From contig JAHWJY010000016.1 of NCBI GenBank assembly GCA_019348135.1, positions 1 through 36,564 on the forward strand: a DNA stretch of 36,564 nucleotides, written 5' to 3'. The notes under the pieces are model-generated. The model was not told the origin of the DNA, searched no databases, and saw only the letters and a list, made by a program, of their open reading frames with translations. The DNA comes from Actinomycetota bacterium (lineage in GTDB: Bacteria > Actinomycetota > Nitriliruptoria > Nitriliruptorales > Nitriliruptoraceae). Position 1 is the first letter of the stretch. The number at the start of each line of letters is the position of its first letter. Both the position numbers and the translations under genes were made by a program. Positions 25,090-36,564 of this stretch are shown in pieces.

Positions 25090-25799
25090 CGGCCCAGCAC
25101 CCGCCCCGCGGCTCCGACGCGGTGACCGTCGGCTCCGACCCGCTCTCGCACGAGCAGATCGAGCAGCGCGTCCAGGCGCGCTTCCCCGCCGTCGCGGCCG
25201 ACATCGCGTTCGCCGAGCTCACGCTGTTCGTCGCGGCCGAGGAGCTCCTCGACCTGCTCCGGTTCTGCCGCGACGACGAGGAGCTCTCCTGCGAGTCCCT
25301 CGCCGACGTCGGGGGTGTCCACTTCCCCGCCGGCGAGCACGTGATCGAGCGCCAGGCATCGACCACGGGCTGGCCGGCGCACCGGGTCAGCCGCGACATC
25401 GGCGTCGTCGAGGTCAACTACATCCTGCGGTCGCTGCGTCGCAACCACTGGTTCCGCGTCGCGTGCGCCACCTCCGACGACGGCGGCACCCTGCCGTCCG
25501 TCACCGGGATGTGGCCCGGCGCGAACTTCCCCGAACGCGAGATCTTCGACATGTTCGGGGTCGCGTTCGAGGGCCATCCGGACCTGACGCGCATCCTGAT
25601 GCCGGACGACTGGCTCGGTCACCCGCTGCGCAAGGACTACCCGCTCGGCGGCGTCGACACGAACTACAAGCACGGCAAGTTCATCCCGCCTCCGCACCAG
25701 CGCGATCTGCGCGAGGTCATCGGCGACACCCCGGCCGCCACCCGCCATCTGCCGCTCCTCCCCGGTGATGCCGACAGCGAGACCGGAGGCGACCAGTGA
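25086..25799 (+). CDS. nuoC: NADH-quinone oxidoreductase subunit C
   Basis: [46 protein letters not shown] overlap with nuoB. Confidence 0.96.
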   Translation: MTAQHPPRGSDAVTVGSDPLSHEQIEQRVQARFPAVAADIAFAELTLFVAAEELLDLLRFCRDDEELSCESLADVGGVHFPAGEHVIERQASTTGWPAHRVSRDIGVVEVNYILRSLRRNHWFRVACATSDDGGTLPSVTGMWPGANFPEREIFDMFGVAFEGHPDLTRILMPDDWLGHPLRKDYPLGGVDTNYKHGKFIPPPHQRDLREVIGDTPAATRHLPLLPGDADSETGGDQ

Positions 25800-27091
25800 G
25801 CACCACCGCATCGGACGACTTCGGGCAGGACGTCTTCGTCGACGGCGCCGACTGGGAGGTCGTCGAGGACGCCGTCGGCGAGTCGACGATCACGGTCAAC
25901 ATGGGGCCGCAGCACCCCTCGACCCACGGGGTGCTCCGGCTCGTCCTCGAGCTCGAGGGCGAGATCGTCCGCAACGTCAAGCCCGTGATCGGCTACCTCC
26001 ACACCGGCATCGAGAAGAACGCCGAGTACCGCACCTGGGTCCAGGGCACGACCTTCGTGACCCGCATGGACTACCTGTCGCCGTTCTACAACGAGACGGC
26101 GTTCTGCCTCGCGGTCGAGAAGCTGTTGGACATCGAGGTCCCGGAGCGGGCGCAGACGATCCGCGTCATCCTGATGGAGTTCAACCGCATCGCGAGCCAC
26201 CTCGTGTGGCTGGCGACCGGGGGGATGGAGCTCGGCGCCATCGGGATGATGATCTACGGCTTCCGCGAGCGGGAGCACATCCTCGACCTGTTCGAGTCGC
26301 AGACCGGCCTGCGGATGAACCACGCCTGGATCCGTCCCGGTGGGCTCGCCAACGACGTCACGGACGACTTCGTGCAGCGCTGCGAGCACCTGCTGGGACT
26401 GCTCCCCGAGAAGATGCGTGAGTACGAGGACCTCCTCCTCGACAACCCCATCTGGCGCGAGCGCCTCACCGACGTGGGCGTCCTCTCCGCGGGCGACGCC
26501 GTGCGTATGGGCGTCACCGGGCCGCTCCTGCGCGCGGCCGGCGTCCCCGCCGACCTGCGCAAGGCCCAGCCGTACTGCGGCTACGAGCGCTACGAGTTCG
26601 ACGTCCCCACCCAGGACAGCGGTGACAGCTTCGCGCGCTTCCTCGTCCGCCTCGAGGAGATGCGCCAGTCGATGCGGATCATCCGCCAGGCGCTGGACAT
26701 CCTGCCCGGCGGCCCGGTGATGGTCGCGGACAAGCACATCGCCTGGCCGGCGCAGCAGTCGCTCGGCCCCGACGGGATCGGCAACGACCCGGCGTACATC
26801 CGCCACATCATGGGTGAGTCCATGGAGGCGCTGATCAACCACTTCAAGCTCGTGACCCAGGGCTTCACGGTCCCGGCCGGGCAGGTCTACGTGCCCGTCG
26901 AGTCACCCCGGGGCGAGCTCGGGTACGCCGTCACCTCCAACGGCACGAACAAGCCGTACCGGATCCACGTGCGCGACCCCAGCTTCGTCAACCTGCAGGC
27001 CACCAACCTGATGAGCAAGGACCGCATGGTCTCGGACCTCATCGCCATCGTCGCGTCGCTCGACCCCGTCATGGGTGGCGTCGACCGCTAG
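25796..27091 (+). CDS. nuoD: NADH-quinone oxidoreductase subunit D
   Basis: [80 protein letters not shown] overlap with nuoC. Confidence 0.97.
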   Translation: MSTTASDDFGQDVFVDGADWEVVEDAVGESTITVNMGPQHPSTHGVLRLVLELEGEIVRNVKPVIGYLHTGIEKNAEYRTWVQGTTFVTRMDYLSPFYNETAFCLAVEKLLDIEVPERAQTIRVILMEFNRIASHLVWLATGGMELGAIGMMIYGFREREHILDLFESQTGLRMNHAWIRPGGLANDVTDDFVQRCEHLLGLLPEKMREYEDLLLDNPIWRERLTDVGVLSAGDAVRMGVTGPLLRAAGVPADLRKAQPYCGYERYEFDVPTQDSGDSFARFLVRLEEMRQSMRIIRQALDILPGGPVMVADKHIAWPAQQSLGPDGIGNDPAYIRHIMGESMEALINHFKLVTQGFTVPAGQVYVPVESPRGELGYAVTSNGTNKPYRIHVRDPSFVNLQATNLMSKDRMVSDLIAIVASLDPVMGGVDR

Positions 27092-27152
27092 CCCGCCCGC
27101 GCCGGACGCCCTCCGGCGCGAGCCCGAACCAGACCAGACACGGAGACGTCAC

Positions 27153-28196
27153 GTGCCGGTTTCCGACACCACGCGCGAGGCAGCCGCAGCCCTCGTGAAG
27201 CGTTACCCCGTGGCGCGGTCGGCCCTGCTCCCGCTCCTGCACCTGGTGCAGGCGGACCACGGGCACGTCACCGACGAGGGCATCGCGTTCTGCGCCGAGT
27301 CCCTCGGCCTGACCAAGGCCGAGGTCGGTGCGGTCGCGACCTTCTACACCATGTTCAAGCGCCAGCCGGTCGGCGACTACCTCCTGTCCGTCTGCACCAA
27401 CCCGACCTGCAAGATCGCCGGTGCCCAGGACATCTACGACGGCTACGTCGAGCAGCTCGGGGGCCACCACAGCGACAGCGACGGGGTCACGGTCGAGCAC
27501 GCCGAGTGCCTCGGCATCTGCGACGCCGCGCCGGTCGTCCAGGTGAACTACGAGATGTTCGGCCCCGTCACCAAGCCGGAGGCCGACGAGCTCCTCGCCG
27601 CCTGCCGCAAGGGCAGCCCGCCGGCGTCGAACTGGTCGAACGAGGTCCCTCGGACGTTCCGGGAGGTCGAGTTCGAGCTGTCGGGCGCGACCGACGGGAC
27701 CGACGAGCTGCTCGCGGCGGCCGCCCGCGCCCAGGTCGAGGCCGAGGTGCCGCCGACGTACCGCAGCGGCGAGACCGACATCCCGGTGACCCACCCGGGG
27801 GGCGACCCGAAGGGCATCGGCGCCGAGGTGCTGCGCGAGCGCACCTCCGGCGCCGCCGAACGCGGCGGCCTGGCGGAGGAGCGGGCCGAGGCGGACGCCG
27901 AGCCGCACGTCTCCGCCCAGGCGTCGGAGGCCGAGCAGGACGCCGTGGAGGACGCCGAGCTCGCCGACGAGGAGCGCGGCGTGGCCGAGGAGCGCAGCGA
28001 CCAGGCTGCGGACCCCACCCCCCAGACGCCCTCGGCCGACGACACCGCCGTGGCGCCGGCGGCGGGCGAGATGCCGCCCGAGGCGGCGGGCGACACCCCC
28101 ACCGCCACGGAGCAGAGCCAGGTCGAGCGCAAGGTCGCCACCGGTGGCGCGGAGGCGGAGCCGAGCACGCACGGCGCAGAAGAAGGCGAGGCCTGA
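27153..28196 (+). CDS. nuoE: NADH-quinone oxidoreductase subunit E with long acidic C-terminal extension
   Basis: GVATFYTMF-type motif (AVATFYTMFKRQPVG), VCTNPTCKIAGA, ECLGICDAAPVVQVN [2Fe-2S] ligands; GTG start at 27153. Confidence 0.94.
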   Translation: MPVSDTTREAAAALVKRYPVARSALLPLLHLVQADHGHVTDEGIAFCAESLGLTKAEVGAVATFYTMFKRQPVGDYLLSVCTNPTCKIAGAQDIYDGYVEQLGGHHSDSDGVTVEHAECLGICDAAPVVQVNYEMFGPVTKPEADELLAACRKGSPPASNWSNEVPRTFREVEFELSGATDGTDELLAAAARAQVEAEVPPTYRSGETDIPVTHPGGDPKGIGAEVLRERTSGAAERGGLAEERAEADAEPHVSAQASEAEQDAVEDAELADEERGVAEERSDQAADPTPQTPSADDTAVAPAAGEMPPEAAGDTPTATEQSQVERKVATGGAEAEPSTHGAEEGEA

Positions 28197-28197
28197 G

Positions 28198-29547
28198 GTG
28201 GCGCAGTTCGGACCCGTGAGGGCCATGACCGCCCGCTACGACGTCGAGGGCGTGCACGACCTCGACGTCTACCTCGAGCACGACGGCTACGAGGGGCTGC
28301 GGGCAGCGCTCGACATGACCCCCGACCAGATCATCGAGCTCGTGAAGGACTCCGGGCTGCGGGGCCGCGGGGGCGCGGGATTCCCCACCGGGATGAAGTG
28401 GTCGTTCGTCGCCCGCGACACCGGCAAGCCGGTCTACGTCGTGTGCAACGCCGACGAGGGCGAGCCGGGCACGTTCAAGGACCGCGAGTACATGGAGCGC
28501 GACCCGCACGCGCTCATCGAGGGCATGATCGTCGCGGGTCTCGCGCTCGAGTCCGTCCAGGGCTACATCTACCTCCGGGGCGAGTTCGCCTTCGCGGGTC
28601 GACGGCTCCGCGACGCCATCCGGCAGGCCTACGACCGCGGGTACCTCGGCGAGGACGTGATGGGGTCGGGCAAGCGCTACGACCTCACCCTGCACCGGGG
28701 CGCGGGCGCCTACATCTGCGGTGAGGAGACGGCGCTGCTCGACTCCCTCGAGGGCCGCCGTGGCCAGCCGCGCCTGCGCCCGCCGTTCCCGGCCACCCAC
28801 GGGCTGTTCGGCTGCCCCACGACGGTCAACAACGTCGAGAGCATCGCCACCGTCCCGTTCCTGCTGCGCCACGGGGCCGCCTGGTTCCGTCAGTGGGGCA
28901 CCGAGAAGTCGCCCGGGTTCAAGCTCATGTGCATCTCGGGCGAGGTGCAGCGGCCGGGCAACTACGAGTTCGCCCTCGGCACGCCCGTCAGCGAGATGAT
29001 CGAGGCGGCGGGCGGGATGCTCGAGGGCCGGGAGCTGTCGTTCTTCTGCCCCGGGGGCTCGTCGACCCCCTACCTCCCCGCGTCGGACGCGGACGTGCCC
29101 TACACCTTCGAGGACATCCAGGAGCGCGGGTCGCTCCTCGGCACCGGTGCGCTGATGGTGTACTCGACCCAGACCTGCATCGTGGACGCGACGCTGCGGT
29201 TCACCGAGTTCTACGAGCACGAGTCCTGCGGCAAGTGCACGCCGTGCCGCGAAGGCGGCTACTGGCTGTCGCAGATCCTGCACCGCATCGAGCACGGCCT
29301 CGGGCGGGAGGAGGACCTCCAGCTCCTGCTCGACATCTGCGACAACGTCTTCGGCCGCAGCTTCTGCGCCCTCGGGGACGGCATGACGAGTCCCATCACG
29401 GCCAGCCTGAAGCACTTCCGCGAGGACTACGAGCAGCACGTCGCCCAGGGTCGCTGCCCCAAGGGGGTCACCCCGCCGACGCCACGCGAGCCGGTCCTCT
29501 CCGTCGCCACGGACGCCGCCGGCTTCCAGAAGGGGGAGCGCCCGTGA
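28198..29547 (+). CDS. nuoF: NADH-quinone oxidoreductase subunit F
   Basis: LRGRGGAGFPTGMKWSFV, CNADEGEPGTFKDR, ICGEETALLDSLEG, ESCGKCTPCREG; GTG start at 28198. Confidence 0.97.
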   Translation: MAQFGPVRAMTARYDVEGVHDLDVYLEHDGYEGLRAALDMTPDQIIELVKDSGLRGRGGAGFPTGMKWSFVARDTGKPVYVVCNADEGEPGTFKDREYMERDPHALIEGMIVAGLALESVQGYIYLRGEFAFAGRRLRDAIRQAYDRGYLGEDVMGSGKRYDLTLHRGAGAYICGEETALLDSLEGRRGQPRLRPPFPATHGLFGCPTTVNNVESIATVPFLLRHGAAWFRQWGTEKSPGFKLMCISGEVQRPGNYEFALGTPVSEMIEAAGGMLEGRELSFFCPGGSSTPYLPASDADVPYTFEDIQERGSLLGTGALMVYSTQTCIVDATLRFTEFYEHESCGKCTPCREGGYWLSQILHRIEHGLGREEDLQLLLDICDNVFGRSFCALGDGMTSPITASLKHFREDYEQHVAQGRCPKGVTPPTPREPVLSVATDAAGFQKGERP

Positions 29548-31982
29548 GCGAACAGAAGGTCACGCTGACCATCGACGGCGAGGAGATCACGGTCCCGAAG
29601 GGGACGCTCGTGATCCGCGCCGCCGAGCAGCTGGGCGTCATCGTCCCGCGGTTCTGCGACCACCCGCTGCTCGACCCCATCGGCGCCTGTCGGCAGTGCA
29701 TCGTCGAGGTCGAGGGCCAGCGCAAGCCGATGATGGCCTGCACCACGACGTGCACCGACGAGATGGTCGTCAAGACCCACCTCACGTCGCAGCTCGCCGC
29801 CGACGGCCAGGCCGGCACGCTCGAGTTCCTGCTGATCAACCACCCGCTCGACTGCCCGATGTGCGACAAGGGCGGCGAGTGCCCGCTGCAGGACCAGGCG
29901 CTCAACCACGGCAACAACGAGTCCCGCTTCGTCGACGAGAAACGCCGCTACCAGAAGCCGGTCGCCGTGTCCGAGCAGATCCTGCTCGACCGCGAGCGCT
30001 GCGTGCTCTGTGCCCGCTGCACGCGCTTCTCCAACGAGATCTCCGGCGACCCCTTCATCGAGCTCTTCGAGCGTGGCGCCCTCGAGCAGGTCGCGATCTA
30101 CGAGGACGAGCCGTACGCCTCCTACTTCTCCGGCAACGTCATCCAGATCTGCCCCGTGGGGGCGCTCACGTCCGCCAGCTACCGCTTCAAGGCGCGACCC
30201 TTCGACGTCCGCACCGCCCCGAGCGTGTGCGACCTGTGCTCCGCCGGCTGCACGCAGACGGTGCAGTCCCGCCACGGCGAGATCCAGCGACAGCTCGCCC
30301 GGACGAACATGCCGGTCAACGAGGCGTGGAACTGCGACAAGGGCCGGTTCGGCTTCAAGGCCCTCACCTCCGAGGCCCGCGTCACCACGCCGAAGCTGCG
30401 TCGCGGCGGCGAGCTCGTCGACGCGAGCTGGGCCGAGGCGCTGACCGCCGTCACGTCGGCCGTCACCGCCGCGAACGGCAAGGGCGCCGGCCGCGTGGCC
30501 GTCGTCACCGGCTCGCGCCTCGCCGACGAGGACGCCTACGCCGTCAGCAAGTACGTGCGCACGGTCCTCCGCAGCGACGACCTCGACTTCCGCACCCGCT
30601 TCGCGCCGGCCGGGGAGCGGGCGGCGCTGGCCGCGTTGGCCGGCCGGGAGACCGCCAGCTACGCCGACGTCGAGCAGGCTCCGGTCATCATCGCGGTCGG
30701 CCTCGACCCCGAGGAGGAGGTGCCGATCCTCCACCTCCGCATCCGCAAGGCGTGGCGCAACCACTCCGCCAAGATCGTCCCCGTCGGGCCACGCATGGGG
30801 TCCATGGCCCCGTTCGCCTACCGCCGGCTCGCGACCGCTCCGGGGGGCGAGGTCGACGCCCTGCGCGCGTTGGGTGCCGCGGCCGGTGCCCGTGACCTCG
30901 ACGCTCCGGAGGGCTACGACGACGCCCAGGTCCGCGGTGTCCTCGACGACCTCGACGGCGTGACGGGCGCGGTGATCCTCGTGGGGGAGCGCGCGCCGGC
31001 CGGTGCCCTCGCGGCGGCCGGCCGGCTCGCGGACGCCATCGGCGCGAAGCTCGCCTGGGTCCCGCGGCGGGGCGGCGCACGCGGTGCGCTCGACGCCGGG
31101 CTGGCCGCGGGGACCCTGCCGGGGGGCCGGTCGCTGGAGGACGCCGGGGACCGCGCCGACGTCGAGGCCGTCTGGGGCGAGCTCCCCACGGTCGCCGGTC
31201 GCGACCTCCACGCCATCCTCACCGACGCCGCCGCGGGCACGATCGACGTGCTGCACCTGATCGGTGTCGACCTCGCCCGCGACGCCGAGTCGGCCGCGCT
31301 GGCGGAGAAGGCGCTCGCGAAGGTCGGCACGGTCATCGTGCAGGACCTCGTCGTCAACGCCACGACCGAGCACGCCGACGTCGTGCTGCCCGTCACCGCG
31401 ACGCAGGAGCGCCACGGGACGCTCACCAACTGGGAGGGACGCCGCCAGCGGTTCTCCCAGGCGATCTCCGGACCCGAGCTGGTCCAGGACGACTGGGAGA
31501 TCGTCGTGCAGCTCGCGGCCATGCTCGGCCAGGACCTGGGGTGGAACGACCTCGAGGCCCTGCGCGGCGAGATGACACGACTGGGCCCCCGCGACGGCGT
31601 GCGGGACTGGCCGGCGCTGCCGGCGTCAGCCGAGGCGTCCGACGACGAGGGCATGCTGCTCGTCACCTACCCGCTGCTGCTCGACCGGGGCACGATGCTG
31701 CTGGACGCCGACGACCTCAACGCCACGGCGCGCTCCCCCTTCGTCGCGCTGCACCCGGACGACGCGGCCCGACTGGGGATCGCCGACGGTGACCTCGTCG
31801 AGGTCGGTGACGGGACCACCACCCTCCGTCTGCCCGCCCGGGTCGAGGACGACATCGTCGCCGGCGCGGTGTACGTGCCGACCAACTCGACCGACACGCC
31901 CGTGACCGCGCTCGTGCCCGTCGCGGGGGGCCCCGCCCGCGTCGCGGTGTCGGTCAGCGAGCCGGCGGAGGTGGGCGCATGA
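29544..31982 (+). CDS. nuoG: NADH-quinone oxidoreductase subunit G
   Basis: N-terminal 2Fe-2S domain (CDHPLLDPIGACRQCIVEVEG), CPMCDKGGECPLQDQAL, RCVLCARCTRF, CDLCSAGC; C-terminal molybdopterin-oxidoreductase-like region; GTGA overlap with nuoF. Confidence 0.95.
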   Translation: MSEQKVTLTIDGEEITVPKGTLVIRAAEQLGVIVPRFCDHPLLDPIGACRQCIVEVEGQRKPMMACTTTCTDEMVVKTHLTSQLAADGQAGTLEFLLINHPLDCPMCDKGGECPLQDQALNHGNNESRFVDEKRRYQKPVAVSEQILLDRERCVLCARCTRFSNEISGDPFIELFERGALEQVAIYEDEPYASYFSGNVIQICPVGALTSASYRFKARPFDVRTAPSVCDLCSAGCTQTVQSRHGEIQRQLARTNMPVNEAWNCDKGRFGFKALTSEARVTTPKLRRGGELVDASWAEALTAVTSAVTAANGKGAGRVAVVTGSRLADEDAYAVSKYVRTVLRSDDLDFRTRFAPAGERAALAALAGRETASYADVEQAPVIIAVGLDPEEEVPILHLRIRKAWRNHSAKIVPVGPRMGSMAPFAYRRLATAPGGEVDALRALGAAAGARDLDAPEGYDDAQVRGVLDDLDGVTGAVILVGERAPAGALAAAGRLADAIGAKLAWVPRRGGARGALDAGLAAGTLPGGRSLEDAGDRADVEAVWGELPTVAGRDLHAILTDAAAGTIDVLHLIGVDLARDAESAALAEKALAKVGTVIVQDLVVNATTEHADVVLPVTATQERHGTLTNWEGRRQRFSQAISGPELVQDDWEIVVQLAAMLGQDLGWNDLEALRGEMTRLGPRDGVRDWPALPASAEASDDEGMLLVTYPLLLDRGTMLLDADDLNATARSPFVALHPDDAARLGIADGDLVEVGDGTTTLRLPARVEDDIVAGAVYVPTNSTDTPVTALVPVAGGPARVAVSVSEPAEVGA

Positions 31983-33160
31983 ACGAGACCTACCCGCTGT
32001 GGGTCCACCTCTTCCGCGTGGTGGCCGTCTTCCTGCTCTTCCTGCTCACGACCGCCATGCTCATCTGGGCCGAGCGGCGGCTGGTGGCGCTCATGCAGTC
32101 CCGCAAGGGCCCCAACCGCGTGGGGCCGTTCGGCATGCTCCAGACCCTCGTCGACGGTGTGAAGATGTTCTTCAAGGAGGACGTCACACCGTCGATGGTC
32201 GACAAGGTGCTCTACGGCATCGCGCCCCTCGTCGGCGTCGTGGTGGGCTTCCTGTCGATCGCGATCATCCCCTTCGGGGGTGAGGTCACGATGTTCGGCG
32301 AGACGTTCGTGCTGCAGGCGGCCGACCTCAACGTCGGCGTCCTGTGGTTCCTCGCGATGGGCTCGCTGCACGTCTACAGCGTCGTGCTCGCCGGCTGGGC
32401 GTCGCAGTCGCCCTACCCCCTGCTCGGCGGGGTGCGCTCGAGCGCCCAGCTCATCTCCTACGAGATCGCGCAGGGCCTCGCCGTCGCCAGCGTGTTCATC
32501 TACGCCGGCTCCCTGCGGGTGTCCGACATCGTCGGCATACAGGCGCAGGGCCCCGGGCTCATCGCCGGCGTGCCGAACTGGTTCGTCCTGCCGCTGTTCC
32601 CGGCGTTCGTGGTGTTCCTCGTCGGCATGGTCGCCGAGGCCGGCCGTCCGCCCTTCGACCTCGCCGAGGCCGAGGGCGAGCTCGTCGGCGGCTTCCACAC
32701 CGAGTACTCCGGGATGCGCTTCGGCATGTTCATGCTGGCCGAGTTCATGAACGTGGTCACCATGTCGGCGATCATGGTCACGCTGTTCTTCGGTGGCCCG
32801 GCCGGCCCCGTCTTCGGGCCGGACTGGTTCAGCTGGATCCTCCCCATCCTCTACTTCATGGCGAAGATGGCCTTCTTCATCGTCTTCTTCGTCCTGCTCC
32901 GCGCCGCGCTGCCACGCATCCGGTACGACCGGCTGATGGCGCTCGGCTGGAAGGTCCTCATCCCGGTGGGGCTGGTCTGGGTCCTCGTCACGGCCGCGAT
33001 GGTGCTCGTCAACGAGCAGGCGACCAGCCGTTCCCGTGTCCTGATCTTCGGCGGAGGCGTCGCCCTGGCGCTCCTGCTGTTCCTCGTCGCCCCGTTGTTC
33101 TCGCGGTCCACGGGCAGCGCCGTCACCGAGCCCCGCGACACCGAGGAGGTGACGGCCTGA
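31979..33160 (+). CDS. nuoH: NADH-quinone oxidoreductase subunit H
   Basis: [73 protein letters not shown] overlap with nuoG. Confidence 0.97.
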   Translation: MNETYPLWVHLFRVVAVFLLFLLTTAMLIWAERRLVALMQSRKGPNRVGPFGMLQTLVDGVKMFFKEDVTPSMVDKVLYGIAPLVGVVVGFLSIAIIPFGGEVTMFGETFVLQAADLNVGVLWFLAMGSLHVYSVVLAGWASQSPYPLLGGVRSSAQLISYEIAQGLAVASVFIYAGSLRVSDIVGIQAQGPGLIAGVPNWFVLPLFPAFVVFLVGMVAEAGRPPFDLAEAEGELVGGFHTEYSGMRFGMFMLAEFMNVVTMSAIMVTLFFGGPAGPVFGPDWFSWILPILYFMAKMAFFIVFFVLLRAALPRIRYDRLMALGWKVLIPVGLVWVLVTAAMVLVNEQATSRSRVLIFGGGVALALLLFLVAPLFSRSTGSAVTEPRDTEEVTA

Positions 33161-33942
33161 TGCCGCAAGCGGTCGTATCCATCATCACGCTGGTCGTCGT
33201 GGTCGGCGCCCTGTGGCTGTTCCTGACACGGACCGTCATCGGGCGCGGCTTCAGCGTGCCGCTGCGCACCGTCCTCCGCCGGTCCGAGACCGCGGAGTAC
33301 CCCGAGAAGCCACGCCCCGTCGCGCCGCGCTTCCACGGCCGCCACCAGCTCAACCGCTACCCGGACGGGCTCGAGAAGTGCATCGGGTGCGAGCTGTGCG
33401 CCTGGGCCTGTCCGGCGGACGCGATCTACGTCGAGGGCGGGGACAACACCGAGCTGCAGCGGTGGTCGCCGGGCGAGCGCTTCGGCGAGGACTACCAGAT
33501 CAGCTACGAGCGCTGCATCTTCTGCGGTCTGTGCATCGAGGCGTGCCCCACGCGCGCCCTCACGATGACCCACGAGTACGAGCTGTCCGAGCGCACGCGT
33601 GCCGACCTCGTCTACACGAAGGACATGCTGCTGGCGCCGGTGCCGCCGGGGGGCAAGGACACCCCGCACCTCGACCGTGAGGTCCGCACGCGCGGCCTCA
33701 ACTACTACGGCGGGCTCGCCGTGACACCTCCCACCCTGCACGGCGGGGACTACCAGCAGGCGTCGAACGCGCCGTCCGCACGCGCCGGCGAGGTGCTCCC
33801 GACGGGCACGCCACCCGACACGGACCTCGAGCCCGAGGACCCGGCCGTCGTCGGTGCCGAGAACGTACTCCGGTCGCGCCACGCGCCCGGCGGATCCGAG
33901 CACCCGCGCACGCGCCGCGAGCAGCCCGAGGAGGAGCGCTGA
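33160..33942 (+). CDS. nuoI: NADH-quinone oxidoreductase subunit I
   Basis: [20 protein letters not shown] and [24 protein letters not shown] two 4Fe-4S motifs; ATG overlaps the nuoH stop (TGATG). Confidence 0.96.
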   Translation: MPQAVVSIITLVVVVGALWLFLTRTVIGRGFSVPLRTVLRRSETAEYPEKPRPVAPRFHGRHQLNRYPDGLEKCIGCELCAWACPADAIYVEGGDNTELQRWSPGERFGEDYQISYERCIFCGLCIEACPTRALTMTHEYELSERTRADLVYTKDMLLAPVPPGGKDTPHLDREVRTRGLNYYGGLAVTPPTLHGGDYQQASNAPSARAGEVLPTGTPPDTDLEPEDPAVVGAENVLRSRHAPGGSEHPRTRREQPEEER

Positions 33943-34643
33943 TGGAGCTCGTCCTCGCAACGGCGCACGCGCTCCTCGCGCAGGGCACCGACAACCTCAC
34001 CACCGCGCCGGGGGAGACCGTCGCCAGCAGCGGGGCGACCGCGGAGGCGATCGTCTTCTGGGTCGCCGCGGTGATCGGCGTCGGCTCGGCCGTCGCCGTC
34101 ATCCTGATGCGCAACATCGTCCACGCCGCCCTGATGCTGGTCATGAACCTGGTCGCGATCGCGATGCTCTACCTCGCGCTGCAGAGCTCGTTCCTCGCCA
34201 TCATCCAGATCCTCGTCTACGCCGGCGCCATCGTCGTGCTGTTCCTGTTCGTGATCATGCTGCTCGGGGTCTCGCGCGACGACCTGCTGTTCGAGACGCA
34301 CCGGTGGCACCGTGTCGCCGCCGGCGTCGGCGGGGTCGCGGTCGCCGGCCTGCTCGTCTTCGGCGTCGCCGGCGAGCACCTCGGCGCCGCGAGCCGGTGT
34401 GGTGGTCAGGCGGACCCGGCGGTCGTCGCCGAGAGCACGGTGACCCCGTGCCGGGGTCTCGACGACGCGCTCGGCGCGAACGAGCAGGGCTCGGTCGGGA
34501 TCATCGCCGAGCGGTTGTTCACCCGCTGGACGTTCGCGTTCGAGATCTCGGCGCTGCTGCTGGTCGTCGCGACCATCGGCGCACTCGTGCTCGGCCGGCG
34601 TCACGACCCGGACGCGTCCGCCACCGGACCGGAGGTCGTGTGA
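33942..34643 (+). CDS. nuoJ: NADH-quinone oxidoreductase subunit J
   Basis: [60 protein letters not shown]. Confidence 0.95.
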   Translation: MELVLATAHALLAQGTDNLTTAPGETVASSGATAEAIVFWVAAVIGVGSAVAVILMRNIVHAALMLVMNLVAIAMLYLALQSSFLAIIQILVYAGAIVVLFLFVIMLLGVSRDDLLFETHRWHRVAAGVGGVAVAGLLVFGVAGEHLGAASRCGGQADPAVVAESTVTPCRGLDDALGANEQGSVGIIAERLFTRWTFAFEISALLLVVATIGALVLGRRHDPDASATGPEVV

Positions 34644-34942
34644 TGCCGATCGGCGCCTACTTCGCCGTCTCGGCGATCCTGTTCTGCATCGGCCTCACGG
34701 GCGTGATGATCCGGCGCAACGTCATCGTGCTGTTCATGTGCATCGAGCTGATGCTGAACGCCGTGAACCTGACCCTCGCCGCCGCGGCCCGGATGTGGGG
34801 CGGTGCCGACGGCCAGGTGTTCGTGTTCTTCGTCATCGTCGTCGCCGCCGCCGAGGTGGTCGTGGGGCTCGCCCTCATCGTCAACCTCTTCTTCCGGCGC
34901 GGGACGCTCGACATCGACGCCCCCAACCTCCTGAAGTGGTGA
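34643..34942 (+). CDS. nuoK: NADH-quinone oxidoreductase subunit K
   Basis: [54 protein letters not shown]-like end; TGATG overlap with nuoJ. Confidence 0.95.
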   Translation: MPIGAYFAVSAILFCIGLTGVMIRRNVIVLFMCIELMLNAVNLTLAAAARMWGGADGQVFVFFVIVVAAAEVVVGLALIVNLFFRRGTLDIDAPNLLKW

Positions 34943-34946
34943 CGCC

Positions 34947-36564
<1,618 letters not shown>

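Noticed and set aside
28893-31982. 1029-aa ORF as a fusion
   Set aside because: The N-terminal part overlaps nuoF in the wrong frame; NuoG begins at GTG 29544.

Overview
High-GC, gene-dense window that reads as an actinobacterial chromosome (inferred from GTG starts, gene order and protein style; genus not claimed). Most of it is one block of respiration-related genes. (1) System II cytochrome c maturation, + strand: thioredoxin-like ResA/TlpA, CcdA, ResB and CcsA/B. (2) A minus-strand group: tandem-repeat lipoprotein, cupredoxin lipoprotein, DUF4383-like membrane protein, ECF sigma factor (SigK-like) and anti-sigma factor with a ZAS-type motif. (3) A large secreted protein resembling neutral/alkaline ceramidases. 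(4) A menaquinone block: menE(-), menA, menC, menD, a GNAT gene, then menF, a MerR-like gene and a zinc-ribbon gene on the - strand, then menG/ubiE. (5) A lipoprotein and a geranylgeranyl/menaquinone reductase. (6) Complex I genes nuoA to nuoL, with nuoL cut by the window end. No tRNA, rRNA, CRISPR or mobile element was recognised. The strongest non-coding signal is a 32-nt palindrome at 22739-22770. It contains a perfect match to the Rex (NADH/NAD+ sensor) operator consensus TTGTGAA-N4-TTCACAA, immediately downstream of a sigma70-like promoter for the reductase gene that precedes nuo. Other leads: a lipoprotein made of two ~183-aa repeats, each keeping four His-bearing positions, beside a cupredoxin and an ECF sigma/anti-sigma pair; a convergent intergenic region with a hairpin flanked by opposed G-quadruplex-type tracts; a GNAT/menF stop-to-stop junction with a hairpin inside the coding tail; and a long acidic tail on NuoE. 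No wholly new system is demonstrated; these are hypotheses.
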